DNA of 64,000 nt from Haemonchus contortus (GCA_000469685.2 LS997563.1:25887897-25951896), one strand, 5' to 3'. Positions 12,201 through 21,741 are shown, counted from the first letter of the stretch. Program-made: numbers and translations. Notes: generated from the letters alone by a model not told the origin.

Positions 12201-13976
12201 CATTGCATCTTGGAACGATTGCTGCATTGATCTCGGGCTTCCAATATGGGTTGATGGCAGTATAATACGCCGTCCCGGAGGTCCCGTCACAGAATCTTCT
12301 CCAGCTAAGTAGTCTTGGAGTCCTCTGTAGGAGTCTGCACGTAGAACCATCTGGTTCTGGCGTTGGAAGTTCAGCCTGTTCTGCTCGATTTTTACATACG
12401 CGTCTACCACGAACTGTTGGAAGAGCTTCCCAGCATGCAATATCGGATTAAATGAGTCGCGTATCGAAATCAAGTAAGAGTAATAGCTCTTCTGAGTAAC
12501 ACGACCACCAATGTTGTTTGATAGAGTCGGGTCCCACCCCCCTGCGCCCGTTGGAAAGAGAAGAGGATATGTGAGGGGGTCACAAATCTTGTCGATGTCG
12601 CGAATGTTCATCAGCTGCTCACCTGTCGGCCTGCGCAAATGAACAGCAAGACTTCTAGTAGGAGGAACGTCATTGTCTTCTCCAACATAGACCACTGCCA
12701 CTTCGTTTGCTGTTGGAATGTCATATTGACGACGTGCAAGCCCTCTCTCTCTGCTTTCTTCAAACACCATCATGATGTTGCCCGGAGAACGATTCTCGAG
12801 CTGCGCCAGAGCAATTTCTGCTTGCTCAACTTCGCCCATCATTTTGTATGACTGAGCGTAAACGTTCACATTGGAAATGAGTTCGCTGAGAAATCGCATT
12901 AAAGCTGGATTGCAATCAACGTTTCTTATATTTCCAAGTCGTTCCTGAGCGGCCATTTCAGTGTCTAGAATATAAATTTGTCCATATTGTCTCCGTTCTC
13001 CTTCAAGCGGATGAAGAGGCCCTATGCGATGGTAGACTTGCCCATGAATACGATAGCAATAAGGGCCTCGTCCTCTGATAGTGTCTACTTGTGCCCCCAT
13101 GGAGGCCATTGCTAATGCTGAGTTGAATGTGCGTATGTTTTCCATGAAGTTTCTTCGGACTCGATTCTGTTCTACTGAGTCGGTGGGTTCTTGAACATAC
13201 AGCTTTCGTAGTCCTTCAGGAAAATTGCTGAAGAAATCCAAGTTGAAGCGGCCCAGCTCACAACAATCAAAAAATCGACCCGGATGCTGGGGTTTTACTT
13301 CGCACAGGAAATGACGGGCACCACAATTTTCACATATGTAGTTCAAGCCACCAAGATAGCCAGGTTCCGAAAGACGGCTTCTCAAAGCTATTCCAAGCGA
13401 GGCAGGAGGACGATTTCGCAGCCTCCGGTGTCTTTCAGCATCACTTGTGAGACGAACGTCTCTTTCTTGAAACGTTTCTTCTATACGCGCTCGTTGATGG
13501 CGCTCTGCATCAAACTGGAGCCTTGACCTTCGTTCTCCACTGCTTTCTCTTACTCGTCTTCGCCGTTGACGTTCTGCATCAGCCTGCTGTCGAGCAGCTC
13601 GTTCTTCGCTGCCTTCTCTTTCACGTGTTCTACGTCGACGTTCTACATCAGCCTGCTGTCGAGCAGCTCGTTCTTCGCTGCCTTCTCTTTCACGGACTCT
13701 CCGTCTACGTTCTACATCAGCCTGCTGTCGAGCAGCTCGTGCTTCGCTGCCTTCTCTTTCTCGTGTTCTCCGTTGACGTTCTACATCAGCCTGCTGTCGA
13801 GCAGCTCGTTCCTCCCTGCCTTCTCTTTCACGTGTTCTCCGTTGACGTTCTGCTTGAGCTTGCTGTCTAGTTGTCCGCTCTTGCAAGGATTCTCTTTCAC
13901 GTCTACTTCTTTGACGCTCGCTCTCACTATTATGTATCCTTGGTCGACCCCGTCGTCTACGCAACCCTTCTTGCAC
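9264..13976 (-). CDS. Helitron Rep/helicase (RepHel), 1570 aa
   Basis: This protein nicks and joins DNA at the element ends and unwinds it for rolling-circle-like transposition. Residues ~1-185 are highly charged, with five or so 23-aa repeats of the type 'REREGSEERAARQQADVER' (69-bp repeats in the DNA, 13560-13870). A Cys-rich patch 'CENCGARHF' lies near residue 215. The HUH nuclease motif 'GLPHCHMLL' is near residue 670, followed by a two-tyrosine segment 'YLYKYIFKG'. A PIF1-type SF1B helicase follows: Walker A 'GPGGSGKT' near 1149, Walker B 'IIWDEIS' near 1225, then 'GGDFRQVLPVV', 'INKAQGQSF' near 1513 and 'YVALSRA' near 1540. No stop or frameshift interrupts it and all key motifs are present, so it may be functional. 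Length is usual for animal RepHel proteins. No intron is needed. The start is the first Met of the open frame; an upstream exon is not excluded. Confidence 0.95.
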   Translation of the reverse strand: MQEGLRRRRGRPRIHNSESERQRSRRERESLQERTTRQQAQAERQRRTREREGREERAARQQADVERQRRTREREGSEARAARQQADVERRRRVREREGSEERAARQQADVERRRRTREREGSEERAARQQADAERQRRRRVRESSGERRSRLQFDAERHQRARIEETFQERDVRLTSDAERHRRLRNRPPASLGIALRSRLSEPGYLGGLNYICENCGARHFLCEVKPQHPGRFFDCCELGRFNLDFFSNFPEGLRKLYVQEPTDSVEQNRVRRNFMENIRTFNSALAMASMGAQVDTIRGRGPYCYRIHGQVYHRIGPLHPLEGERRQYGQIYILDTEMAAQERLGNIRNVDCNPALMRFLSELISNVNVYAQSYKMMGEVEQAEIALAQLENRSPGNIMMVFEESRERGLARRQYDIPTANEVAVVYVGEDNDVPPTRSLAVHLRRPTGEQLMNIRDIDKICDPLTYPLLFPTGAGGWDPTLSNNIGGRVTQKSYYSYLISIRDSFNPILHAGKLFQQFVVDAYVKIEQNRLNFQRQNQMVLRADSYRGLQDYLAGEDSVTGPPGRRIILPSTHIGSPRSMQQSFQDAMAIVARFGKPTYFITMTCNPQWKEIQENLFSGQTPADRPDLVSRVFNAKMRELRSDLFKKHVLGEVQAYVYVVEFQKRGLPHCHMLLIMKEGWKVRTSEECDKAVCAEVPNPRTEPELHSAITSYMIHRKCGLADPHSPCMQGGSCSKKFLKTLRQETSIEGDGYPLYRRRSLHPFEIHGTIYSDEWVVPTNPYLILKYDCHLNMEICGMISAVKYLYKYIFKGPDRANVNIESTSEHDEIKQHLNTRYVCAPQSVYRIFGYPVQDKSHTVCRLAVHLPDFQTVYFAEGTERESVSRAQESLTTLTAYFQLNARCAEIFHGTTRPESSVDARNLHYFQIPEHFTFHRNQGWTPRKGGGKQIGRMYTVSPRDTERYSLRILLLNTKGKTSFEDIRTVDGILYATFVDAAKAAGFLDDDTYLRQSLQEAVQYQSAATIRSFFACLICFCDVLQAQDLWDEFADAMSDDYIHQGMERELAVSFAYYDILDKMNLLGKDLTQFVTPPTRERPSLPRTFIDYEAYEREGNFQYETLNAMQRAAADNILSALEGNGNKCIFVDGPGGSGKTYLYNTLYNIALGRRRHVICVAWTGIAANLLPRGKTVSSTFKLNIADENRTSLMKRQEREAQQLMSTDMIIWDEISMAPKVALEAVDSLLRDIMQIDVPFGGKVMVLGGDFRQVLPVVEHGQREDIVGACILKSSLWPLFSIYHLNVNMRAQAGGSAWQARLLEIGNSDANDSDSRVSVPNTMLCVTDIVTEIFGSSIDPSGTSQLCEYAIIAPKNIHVHHLNEDALNRLHVDNPEDEKWYRSVDEAIYPEGQNDQLYPVEYLNSLTPTGMPPHNLHLKKGTIVMLLRNLDVANGLCNGTRLKIETLGRFTLGCRFFSGERNGQLAIIPRIDNYWDNRTPFRLRRRQFPVRVAFAMTINKAQGQSFSRIGIYLPEDVFAHGQLYVALSRARTPEGIKIASPSSSLKNIVYTEVLL
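13560..13870 (-). repeat. 69-bp coding tandem repeat in the RepHel N-terminus
   Basis: About five tandem units of 69 bp encode the 23-aa charged repeats. The central units are nearly identical at DNA level, including the 'cagcctgctgtcgagcagctcg' block (quoted in part: 'cctgctgtcgagcagctc'). The outer units are more diverged. Such an array can change copy number without breaking the frame. Confidence 0.85.
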
Positions 13977-14269
13977 ATTTTCTGGAATAGCATTGATGTT
14001 TTTTCATATTTTGACCCTGTGTTATCGTTGCAAAGCTACGATTATGTAGTCAAAAGCAGCGCTCGCCATAGAGGTTATTTTGATGATTGGCTCGCTGTCT
14101 CTATTCCGTAGGAAGGTGAAATGACCTCAGTCTATCGCTACTAACAAATGGATGTGCTCCCCATTTTTATGAGCAAAGTTTCCTTAAAAAAAGCCTAGTG
14201 AGTCTATCGCAAAAGGAGAAGCGGACTGCAAGGATAGGTGGAAGTTTCAAGGTAACTTTTTCTCTGAGC

Positions 14270-15680
14270 ATATACATTAGTAGGGGCTCCTAGATTGCTG
14301 GCGGTTGGGTAAGTTTTGTAGCGAGTAATAACAGAGCAAAATGGAATCGATTGATCCTTCATTAAGTCACAAACCTTGCTGGTTAGCGATCATACTATAA
14401 TAGCAATTATTGAATCCAACTTTGACAGTATCGGGAAGCAATAAGTGATCCGAACTTCCACAGTATCGGGAAGCAATAAATGAACCAAACTTTATCATCC
14501 TACTTATATAACCGGCTAAGTGTGTCTGTTGGTGTGTTTGTGTGTGAGTATGTGTGTGTGTGGGAGTGGGCACACATATCGATAGGTACCGATTGAGGCT
14601 TAATAATGGTCCCTATCGCTGCACTTACCATCATTAGTAGGGACTCCTCGATTATTAGCGGTTGGATAAGTTTTGAAGCGAATAATATCAAAACAAAGAA
14701 GAACTGTGATCTCTCATTGAATACCAACCTTGCTCAATTTCAATGAACAAAACTTTCATCTCTTCTTAATAAAGTAGCTTCAATCGGTCCCTATTACTGC
14801 ACTTTCCACTGAATTTTTGTCATCCTACTTTACCATCTCGTCTCATCGAATGAAACGTGATGAAGAGTCAAAACTACATAGCCTCAACACCGTACTGCTT
14901 GCTCCGTCGTTGGTTTCTTTCACAGATGGGTCCAGCTTTCCGGTATCGCTTATTGCTCTTGTCAGTTCTTATCAGTTCAACCCCGTCACATCCCACATGA
15001 CTATGTCTTCCTTTCACCTATCATCAGTGTTCCCATCATGTTACCTGTACTTCTTCCAAACTTGAACTTTTTAGATCCACGGTAACAGAAGTTATAATTT
15101 TCCGCACAAACCCCGCCCCCTGCGGGCGGAGGCCGGTCCTGCCACCCACCATATCTGTTCGCATCCTGTCCTCTGTGTTCCTACCAATTATTATGGAGCA
15201 TGTTTGTTTGTACAAACTCTATCGAAACTGAAAATTTCAACAGTCGTGCCTTTAAGCACGTAACAAAAGACGCACTGCGATGACAAAACAGGTCGCCCGG
15301 CTAACGCTGTCTCGATCTGTCGCTGTTTTTAGTAATGACCCATTGAGATTTGACTGGTAAGCATTGAAATCGTTGAATGGTAAATGTTGTCGAATATAAC
15401 AACACCGTTACCAAATGTCTTCAGGAATATAGCTCCTTTTCTCTATGGGTACATCATTAAATGAGAATCCAAGTTTATTAGCGGTCGGATAAATTCTGCC
15501 ATGAATGATATCAAAGCAGAGAGAACCCGTGACCCTTCATTGAATCGCAAACTTCACTGGGTAGCGGTCGTAGGCAAGAAGTGAACCAAATTTCATAATC
15601 TGTCCCTATCAGTGCACTTACCCTTCTTGTCGAATGAGACATATCAAAGGATCAAAGCTAGATCGTAAACAACAAAGACG
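14270..15680. repeat. Diverged internal repeats in the Helitron 5' leader
   Basis: Blocks recur around 14280-14400, 14600-14760, 14760-14900 and 15460-15660. Shared strings include 'ttagcggt.ggataa', 'cttcattgaatcgcaaac' and 'gtccctatc..tgcacttacc'. A short direct duplication ('tatcgggaagcaata') lies at 14430-14480. Near 14498 the plus strand has 'TCCTACTTATATAACC' followed by GT-rich DNA. It resembles the minus-strand 5' terminus at 16614, so a second, inverted Helitron end may be embedded here. Confidence 0.5.
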
Positions 15681-16560
15681 CTAGTATTCAACTGGTGATT
15701 GAATCTTGTTTTCTACACCCCCTGTGGGCGGGGTCAAGTCCTTTTACCCACCATATGTGTTCCCATCCTGCCGCTTGTGCTCCTACCAAATTTGAACGTC
15801 CTAGGTCCGCGGGGACAGGAGGTATGATTTTCCGCCGAAACATTTTGTTCGCACAAACCCCGCCCCCTGTGGGCAGGGTCCGGTCCTGCCACCCAGCATA
15901 TGTGTTCCCATCCTGCCGCCTGTGCTCCATTTGAACGTCCTAGGTCCACGGGGACAGAAGGTATGATTTTTCGGTGCTAAGTGGGTTGGGGGGGACCACG
16001 CGGCGCGGCAGGCGGCGCGGCACCCTGCCGAAACGGTGGTTAGGGACGTTTCCTAGTTTTTTTATGTAGTAACTGTGTATTTTTCACCTAATTTTAGGAA
16101 AGGGGAGGGGCTCCGGGGTGGGTGAGCCGATTGGACGTCCAACTTTTATCTCATCTCAGCTTTTTACACGAGACAACCATCTCACCCACCCCCGGAGCCC
16201 CTCCCCTTATTAAAAAATACGTTTTATCGGCTCAGAAGAAGTGTGTCCATAATATGCAAGCATATTGTTTGTTCTGAACCACGAAACACATCAGTACAAC
16301 CTTACCATTCCTTCCCAGACTCAGGCCCACTACTGTTTTGCTGGAGAGCGCAGGGTGCCGCGCCGCAGCCGCGCCGCGTGGTCCCCCCCAACCCACTTAG
16401 CACCGATTTTTCGCCGAAACATTTTGTTCGCACAAACCCCGCCCACTGTGGGCGGAGTCCGGTCCTGCCACCCACCGTATGTGTTCCTATCCTGCCGCCT
16501 ATGCTCCTGCCAAATTTGAACGTCCTAGGTCCACGGAGACAGGAGTTATGAATTTCCGTA
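15024..16560 (-). repeat. Array of ~130-145-bp Helitron 5' repeat units
   Basis: Four units are visible, near 15024-15188, 15706-15850, 15850-15971 and 16406-16560. Each has, on the plus strand, 'cacaaaccccgccc', then 'tccggtcctgccaccca', then 'cctgccgcctgtgctcc', then 'tttgaacgtcctaggtcca', then 'gacaggaggtatgatttt'. The last two complete units were one contiguous array before the MITE at 15972-16405 split it. The repeats lie directly inside the 5' terminus of the Helitron. Confidence 0.8.
15972..16405. mobile_element. 434-bp fold-back MITE nested in the Helitron
   Basis: The ends are inverted repeats of more than 50 bp: 'cggtgctaagtgggttgg' at the left and 'ccaacccacttagcaccg' at the right. 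A second inner pair is 'aaggggaggggctccgggg' / 'ccccggagcccctcccctt' near 16098 and 16190. The sequence ATTTTT occurs at both borders (15966-15971 and 16406-16411), a likely 6-bp target duplication. Flanking DNA on both sides belongs to the same Helitron repeat unit, so the insertion is clean. There is no coding capacity. The superfamily cannot be fixed from the ends alone. Confidence 0.8.
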
Positions 16561-16618
16561 CAAACAGACAGACAGACGGACAGACAGACGCGAGCGCTTT
16601 ATATAAAGTAAGGATGGC

Positions 16619-16900
16619 ATGATTCTACTGTTAGGTCTTTTGTTCCTGGATTTCTTACTTGCTGTTGCATGCTGCTACATTCCTTCGCGCGAGGCGTCTC
16701 TCGCCGCCACACGACAATTTCGTTCCTACTCCCTCGCACCCGGGGATAACCTTAATTTTGTAACCGTGTATCCGGACGCTCCTTCTTATAAAAGTTTCAC
16801 GCTTCCGATGCCGATGGAAAGATCTGTAATATTAATTCGACCACCACTCGGTACTCGGTTTATAGTCTCTAGCAATAAAAGCCGAATAGAAACTGCGTAA
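16619..16900 (+). CDS. Small open frame with a signal-peptide-like start, unrecognised
   Basis: The 93-codon frame begins 'MILLLGLLFLDFLLAVACC', which has the shape of a secretion signal, followed by a mixed segment with 'YSLAPGDNLNFVTVYPD'. It sits just outside the Helitron 5' end and before the large palindrome, and ends in a plain stop. It could be a remnant exon of a host gene or chance. No splice sites, promoter or homologue can be shown here. Confidence 0.25.
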   Translation: MILLLGLLFLDFLLAVACCYIPSREASLAATRQFRSYSLAPGDNLNFVTVYPDAPSYKSFTLPMPMERSVILIRPPLGTRFIVSSNKSRIETA

Positions 16901-16979
16901 TGTGCCTTATATTTACCAGCAGAGAATGAAGGAATAAGGGCACAGCCGTAGTTGAAGGAAATCATACATTTTCGGGTGC

Positions 16980-17049
16980 GCTTCGGTCCCTGCATCCGTG
17001 CGAAACTATGTCGCTGCAGCCGTTACACGCGTCGAGTCTGCCCGCGATT
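16980..17049 (+). repeat. Left half of the repeat interrupted by the large palindrome
   Basis: This GC-rich stretch ('gaaactatgtcgctgcagcc', then 'cccgcgat') matches 59350-59406. The matching right half ('ctacggcagtcagc') lies at 21786-21800, beyond the palindrome. At 59.4 kb both halves are joined. Confidence 0.65.
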
Positions 17050-17106
17050 GGCTGCTTTCAGACTTCTACGACCGTCCGTCCGTCCATTCAACGCGTGCGC
17101 GACGGC

Positions 17107-17198
17107 GGTTGCGAGTGTGTCGCGACGGCGGTTCTAGAAAGGTGTTGACAGCGTCTGATCGGTATTCGGCGCTAACAACACCCTTCTAGAACCGCAGT
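17107..17198. repeat. Small hairpin insert in the left arm of the palindrome
   Basis: 'gcggttctagaaaggtgttg' near 17127 pairs with 'caacacccttctagaaccgc' near 17178, leaving a loop of about 33 nt. The segment has no counterpart in the right arm, so it was gained on the left or lost on the right. Confidence 0.65.
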
Positions 17199-18603
17199 GG
17201 CTGCTTTCATACTTCTACTTGCGCGCCGGCTCGCAGTTGGACACGTCCGTACATTTAAAAGTGGGGTTGGAGCAGCTTTGCGTGATAGAAGCGGGTACCG
17301 ATCGATACCGCAGTGGGGTGTTTTTTTTGCGTTTTGAGCGTCGGTCGCCCGTTTTTTTTTTCGTTTTTCTTGCTTTTCTTGTTTATATTCGTTTACTTTA
17401 ATTTTGTTTTCTTCGTGACATTGCCGTGCACCTGCTTTCATTGGTCGCAATGTTCATGCCACGTGTCATCGAAGTGGCGACGCCACCGTTCTGCTGTGTC
17501 TTTCAATGCCTGCCGAAAATACAACTTGAGAGTAGGAAGGTGAGAATATGCGAATTGATGGTTCCACAAGCACTATGCGTACGTTTATTTGCTACCCTAG
17601 CCAGTCTGGTTTTATATTCTGAATATCAAGACAAAGGCTTAATACCACTCTTCCATCACTATTGGCTGGTATCTATGCTACTAACACACTGGTAACAACG
17701 GTTTCCCGTCTGGGCGAGCTGATTTCATACCGTTACTTGTGATATTTCGAATTCTTGATCTGTTCTTTAGGTTCTTCGGTTTACAAACCCGTTTTTGACT
17801 TTCTCGTTCGATATGCGTTTTTGGCTGTGGAACCGTTTTACCAGCTATTGAGAAATCATTCTTCTGGAGAAACTTCTTCACCGTGATCAAGTCATTTCTC
17901 GTCACTATGATTTCAACGATACTGCTGCAACCGTCGAAATCTTCGTTCTTCGACAAACATCCCAGTTGCAGATCTACGACGTCGTCTCGTAATAGTCATC
18001 ACACGAATGAAACGCCTACTTAACTCCTTTCCAAAGCAATATACAGAAGAAATTCAGGCGTAATCGATGAGAACAAATGAATCTTTGCAAGCAAGCCTAT
18101 CTTTTATCTTGATGATGTTTGTACTTATTTCTCCAGGCCTTTAGTCACAGCTATATTGCTGTCTTTATCGTAAAGTAGTTCTGCGCTAGCCAGTTATCAT
18201 GAATTTCAGTACTTGTAGCTTTGAAGCCTTCAGCCTTGTAGCGCGCATTACTGAATCGTTTTTGTACACATGTCGTGTTCTTAACAACCAATGCTTTTCA
18301 CTGTGTGACTGCAGTGGACTCCTCGCTTCCAAATTTAAAAGGTGCGGGCTGATTAACCCCTTATAGGCGTTCCGCGACAATAACACTCATAGCGGTCTCT
18401 ACGAGCTAAGCAATGATTAACAAGCGGAAAGGGACACAGGAAATAGATAAACAAACAAGTAGCAAGTAGTGGTAAACAACGCTCTTTTGAGCTTCTAGTT
18501 GCAGCGGACGAAGTTCACTCTGAGACATCCTATCAACTGTCGCTCTACTCATTGTGAGCCAGCTTTCCGTTAGCAGTATCATATGATTGCAGTGGATTCT
18601 CTA

Positions 18604-19306
18604 GTCTTCCTTCCGAAATCACGGTATTAAGCCTTCGTCTTGATATTCAGAATATATAACCAGACTGGCTAGGGTAGCAAATAAACGTACGCATGGTGCT
18701 TGTAGAACCATCAATTCGCATATTCTCACCTTCCTACTGTCCAATTGTATTTTCGGCAGGCATGGGAAGACACAGCAGAATTCTATGTGTTGCAGATGTT
18801 CACTCATTTTGCTAACCAAAGAATGGTGTCCCTCGAAAATTTGCATAAGCAGACAGATGATGACCCATAATGCCACAGAAAAATACTGGAAGCTTATAAG
18901 ATGAGACAGAAACCATAGGCATGAACATTGCGACCAATGAAAGCATGGAGACGGATTGCATATCACAGACGCCAATGACAGTGCTACAACGATCCACAAG
19001 GAAAAGAGTTACAACTGACGAACCATTTCACCGAAGGCATTAGAGCGCTACTGTAAGTCGAAAACACCAATGTCACGAAGAGAATAGAATTAAAATAAAC
19101 GAATATAAACACGAAAAGCCAGAAAAACCAAAAAAAAACGGGCGACCGACGCTCAAAACGCAAAAAAAAACAGCCCTCTGCGGTATCGATCGGTACCCGC
19201 TTCTTATCAAGCAAAGCTGCTCCAACCCCATTTAAAAGTACGGACGTGTCTATCTAACTGCGAGCCGGTCTATCTAACTGCGAGCCGGCGCGCAAGTAGA
19301 AGTATG
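18604..19306 (-). repeat. Inner TIR copy carrying a 126-codon open frame
   Basis: This copy contains the minus-strand frame 18999-18619, beginning 'MWIVVALSLASVICNPSPC', which is hydrophobic at the start. The same frame recurs at 19625-20005 (plus) and, extended, at 21353-20928 (minus). The copies differ by only a few bases, so conservation of the frame is not independent evidence for a protein. A run of 'gttttgagcgtcggtcgcccg' plus a T-tract lies near the outer end. Confidence 0.6.
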
Positions 19307-19314
19307 GCTGCTTT

Positions 19315-20010
19315 CATACTTCTACTTGCGCGCCGGCTCGCAGTTAGATAGACCGGCTCGCAGTTAGATAGACACGTCCGTACTTTTAAATGGGATTGGA
19401 GCAGCTTTGCTTGATAAGAAGCGGGTACCGATCGATACCGCAGAGGACTGTTTTTTTTTGCGTTTTGAGCGTCGGTCGCCCGTTTTTTTTTTTTGGTTTT
19501 TCTGGCTTTTCGTGTTTATATTCGTTTATTTTAATTCTATTCTCTTCGTGACATTGGTGTTTTCAACTTACAGTAGCGCTCTAATGCCTTCGGTGAAATG
19601 GTTCGTCAGTTGTAACTCTTTTCCTTGTGGATCGTTGTAGCACTGTCATTGGCGTCTGTGATATGCAATCCGTCTCCATGCTTTCATTGGTCGCAATGTT
19701 CATGCCTATGGTTTCTGTCTCATCTTATAAGCTTCCAGTATTTTTCTGTGGCATTATGGGTCATCATCTGTCTGCTTATGCAAATTTTCGAGGGACACCA
19801 TTCCTTGGTTAGCAAAATGAGTGAACATCTGCAACACATCGAATTCTGCTGTGTCTTCCCATGCCTGCCGAAAATACAATTGGACAGTAGGAAGGTGAGA
19901 ATATGCGAATTGATGGTTCTACAAGCACCATGCGTACGTTTATTTGCTACCCTAGCCAGTCTGGTTATATATTCTGAATATCAAGACGAAGGCTTAATAC
20001 CGTGATTTCG
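19315..20010 (+). repeat. Inner TIR copy, mirror of 18604-19306
   Basis: It is almost base-for-base the reverse complement of 18604-19306. It differs mainly in T-tract length (near 19450 and 19487) and a few substitutions. The near identity implies a very recent inverted duplication or ongoing gene conversion between the arms. Confidence 0.8.
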
Positions 20011-21741
20011 GAAGGAAGACTAGAGAATCCACTGCAATCATATGATACTGCTAACGGAAAGCTGGCTCACAATGAGTAGAGCGACAGTTGATAGGATGTC
20101 TCAGAGTGAACTTCGTCCGCTGCAACTAGAGGCTCAAAAGAGCGTTGTTTACCACTACTTGCTACTTGTTTGTTTATCTATTTCCTGTGTCCCTTTCCGC
20201 TTGTTAATCATTGCTTAGCTCGTAGAGACCGCTATGAGTGTTATTGTCGCGGAACGCCTATAAGGGGTTAATCAGCCCGCACCTTTTAAATTTGGAAGCG
20301 AGGAGTCCACTGCAGTCACACAGTGAAAAGCATTGGTTGTTAAGAACACGACATGTGTACAAAAACGATTCAGTAATGCGCGCTATGAAGGCTTCAAAGC
20401 TACAAGTACTGAAATTCATGATAACTGGCTAGCGCAGAACTACTTTACGATAAAGACAGCAATATAGCTGTAACTAAAGGCCTGAAGAAATAAGTACAAA
20501 CATCATCAAGATAGAAAGATAGACTTGCTTGCAAAGATTCACTTGTTCACATCGATTACGTCTGAATTTCTACTGTATATTGCTTTTGAAAGGAGTTAAG
20601 TAGGTGTTTCATTCGTGTGATGACTATTTCGAAACGGCGTCATAGATCTGCAACTGGGATGTTTGTCGAAGAACGAAGATTTCGACGGTTGCAGCAGTAT
20701 CGTTGAAATCATAGTGACGAGAAATGAAAAAAAATCACGGTGAAGGAGTTTCTCCAGAAGAATGATGTCTCAATAGCTGGTAAAACTGTTCCACAGCCAA
20801 AAACGCATATCGAACGAGAAAGTCAAAAACGGATTGTTGTATACCGAAGAACCTAAAGAACAGATCAAGAATTCGAAATATCACAAGTAACGGTATGAAA
20901 TCAGCTCGCTCAGACAGGACACCGTTGTTACCAGTGTGTGAGTAGCATAGATACCAGCCAATAGTGATGGAAGAGTGGTATTAAGCCTTTGTCTTGATAT
21001 TCAAAATATATAACAAGACTGGTTAGGGTAGCAAATAAACGTACGCATGGTGCATGTAGAACCATCAATTCGCATATTCTCACCTTCCTACTGTCCAATT
21101 GTATTTTCGGCAGGCATGGGAAGACACAGCAGAATTCGATGTGTTGCAGATGTTCACTCATTTTGCTAACCAAGGAATGGTGTCCCTCGAAAATTTGCAT
21201 AAGCAGACAGATGATGACCCATAATGCCACAGAAAAATACTGGAAGCTTATAAGATGAGACAGAAACCATAGGCATGAACATTGCGACCAATGAAAGCAT
21301 GGAGACGGATTGCATATCACAGACGCCAATGAAAGTGCTACAACGATCCACAAGGAAAAGAGTTACAACTGACGAACCATTTCACCGAAGGCATTAGAGC
21401 GCTACTGTAAGTCGAAAACACCAATGTCACGAAGAGAATAGAATTAAAATAAACGAATATAAACACGAAAAGCCAGAAAAACCAAAAAAAAAACGGGCGA
21501 CCGACGCTGAAAACGCAAAAAAAACAGCCCTCTGCGGTATCGATCGGTACCCGCTTCTTATCAAGCAAAGCTGCTCCAACCCCATTTAAAAGTACGGACG
21601 TGTCTATCTAACTGCGAGCCGGTCTATCTAACTGCGAGCCAGCGCGCAAGTAGAAGTATGAAAGCAGCCTATGAAAGCAGCCAGTCGCGCACGCGTTGAA
21701 CGGACGGACGGATGAACGGTCGTCGAAGTCTGAAAGCGGCC

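Larger units (their letters stand above)
9053..16614 (-). mobile_element. Autonomous Helitron (rolling-circle transposon)
   Basis: The minus strand reads, 5' to 3': a terminus at 16614 beginning TCCTTACTTTATATAAAGCG and preceded by A, as expected for Helitron insertion between A and T; a run of CTGTCTGT-type repeats; ~130-bp internal repeat units; an A/T-rich leader; the Rep/helicase gene; and a GC hairpin (9078-9093, TCGGC/GCCGA arms). The 5' end is convincing. The 3' end is not: the hairpin is about 25 nt from a candidate ..GTAG|T end near 9053, and no perfect CTRR is seen. Helitrons make no target duplication, so flanks cannot confirm it. A 434-bp MITE is nested at 15972-16405. The intact long frame suggests recent activity. 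Confidence 0.7.
17050..21740. mobile_element. 4.7-kb palindromic element: two mirrored long-TIR units
   Basis: The centre is near 19310 (spacer 19307-19314). Positions on either side sum to about 38621-38630 throughout: 18619-18999 mirrors 19625-20005, and 17700-17960 mirrors 20660-20930. Outer ends are 'tggctgctttcagacttc' at the left and 'gaagtctgaaagcggcca' at the right. Each half is itself a unit with long terminal inverted repeats (~480-740 bp) around a ~900-bp core. The two inner TIRs and the right outer TIR are nearly identical; the left outer TIR (17199-17700) is diverged and carries deletions. Several frames of 60-140 codons recur because the DNA does. None resembles a transposase I know, so it is probably non-autonomous. 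An extra 90-bp insert with its own hairpin lies at 17107-17198. No target duplication is evident. Confidence 0.8.

Noticed and set aside
13523..14111. Plus-strand frames of 115 and 181 codons opposite the Helitron N-terminus
   Set aside because: They are antisense shadows of the 69-bp coding repeat.
14520..14575. GT microsatellite as a possible regulatory element
   Set aside because: It is simple-sequence DNA following a Helitron-like terminus; nothing more can be claimed.
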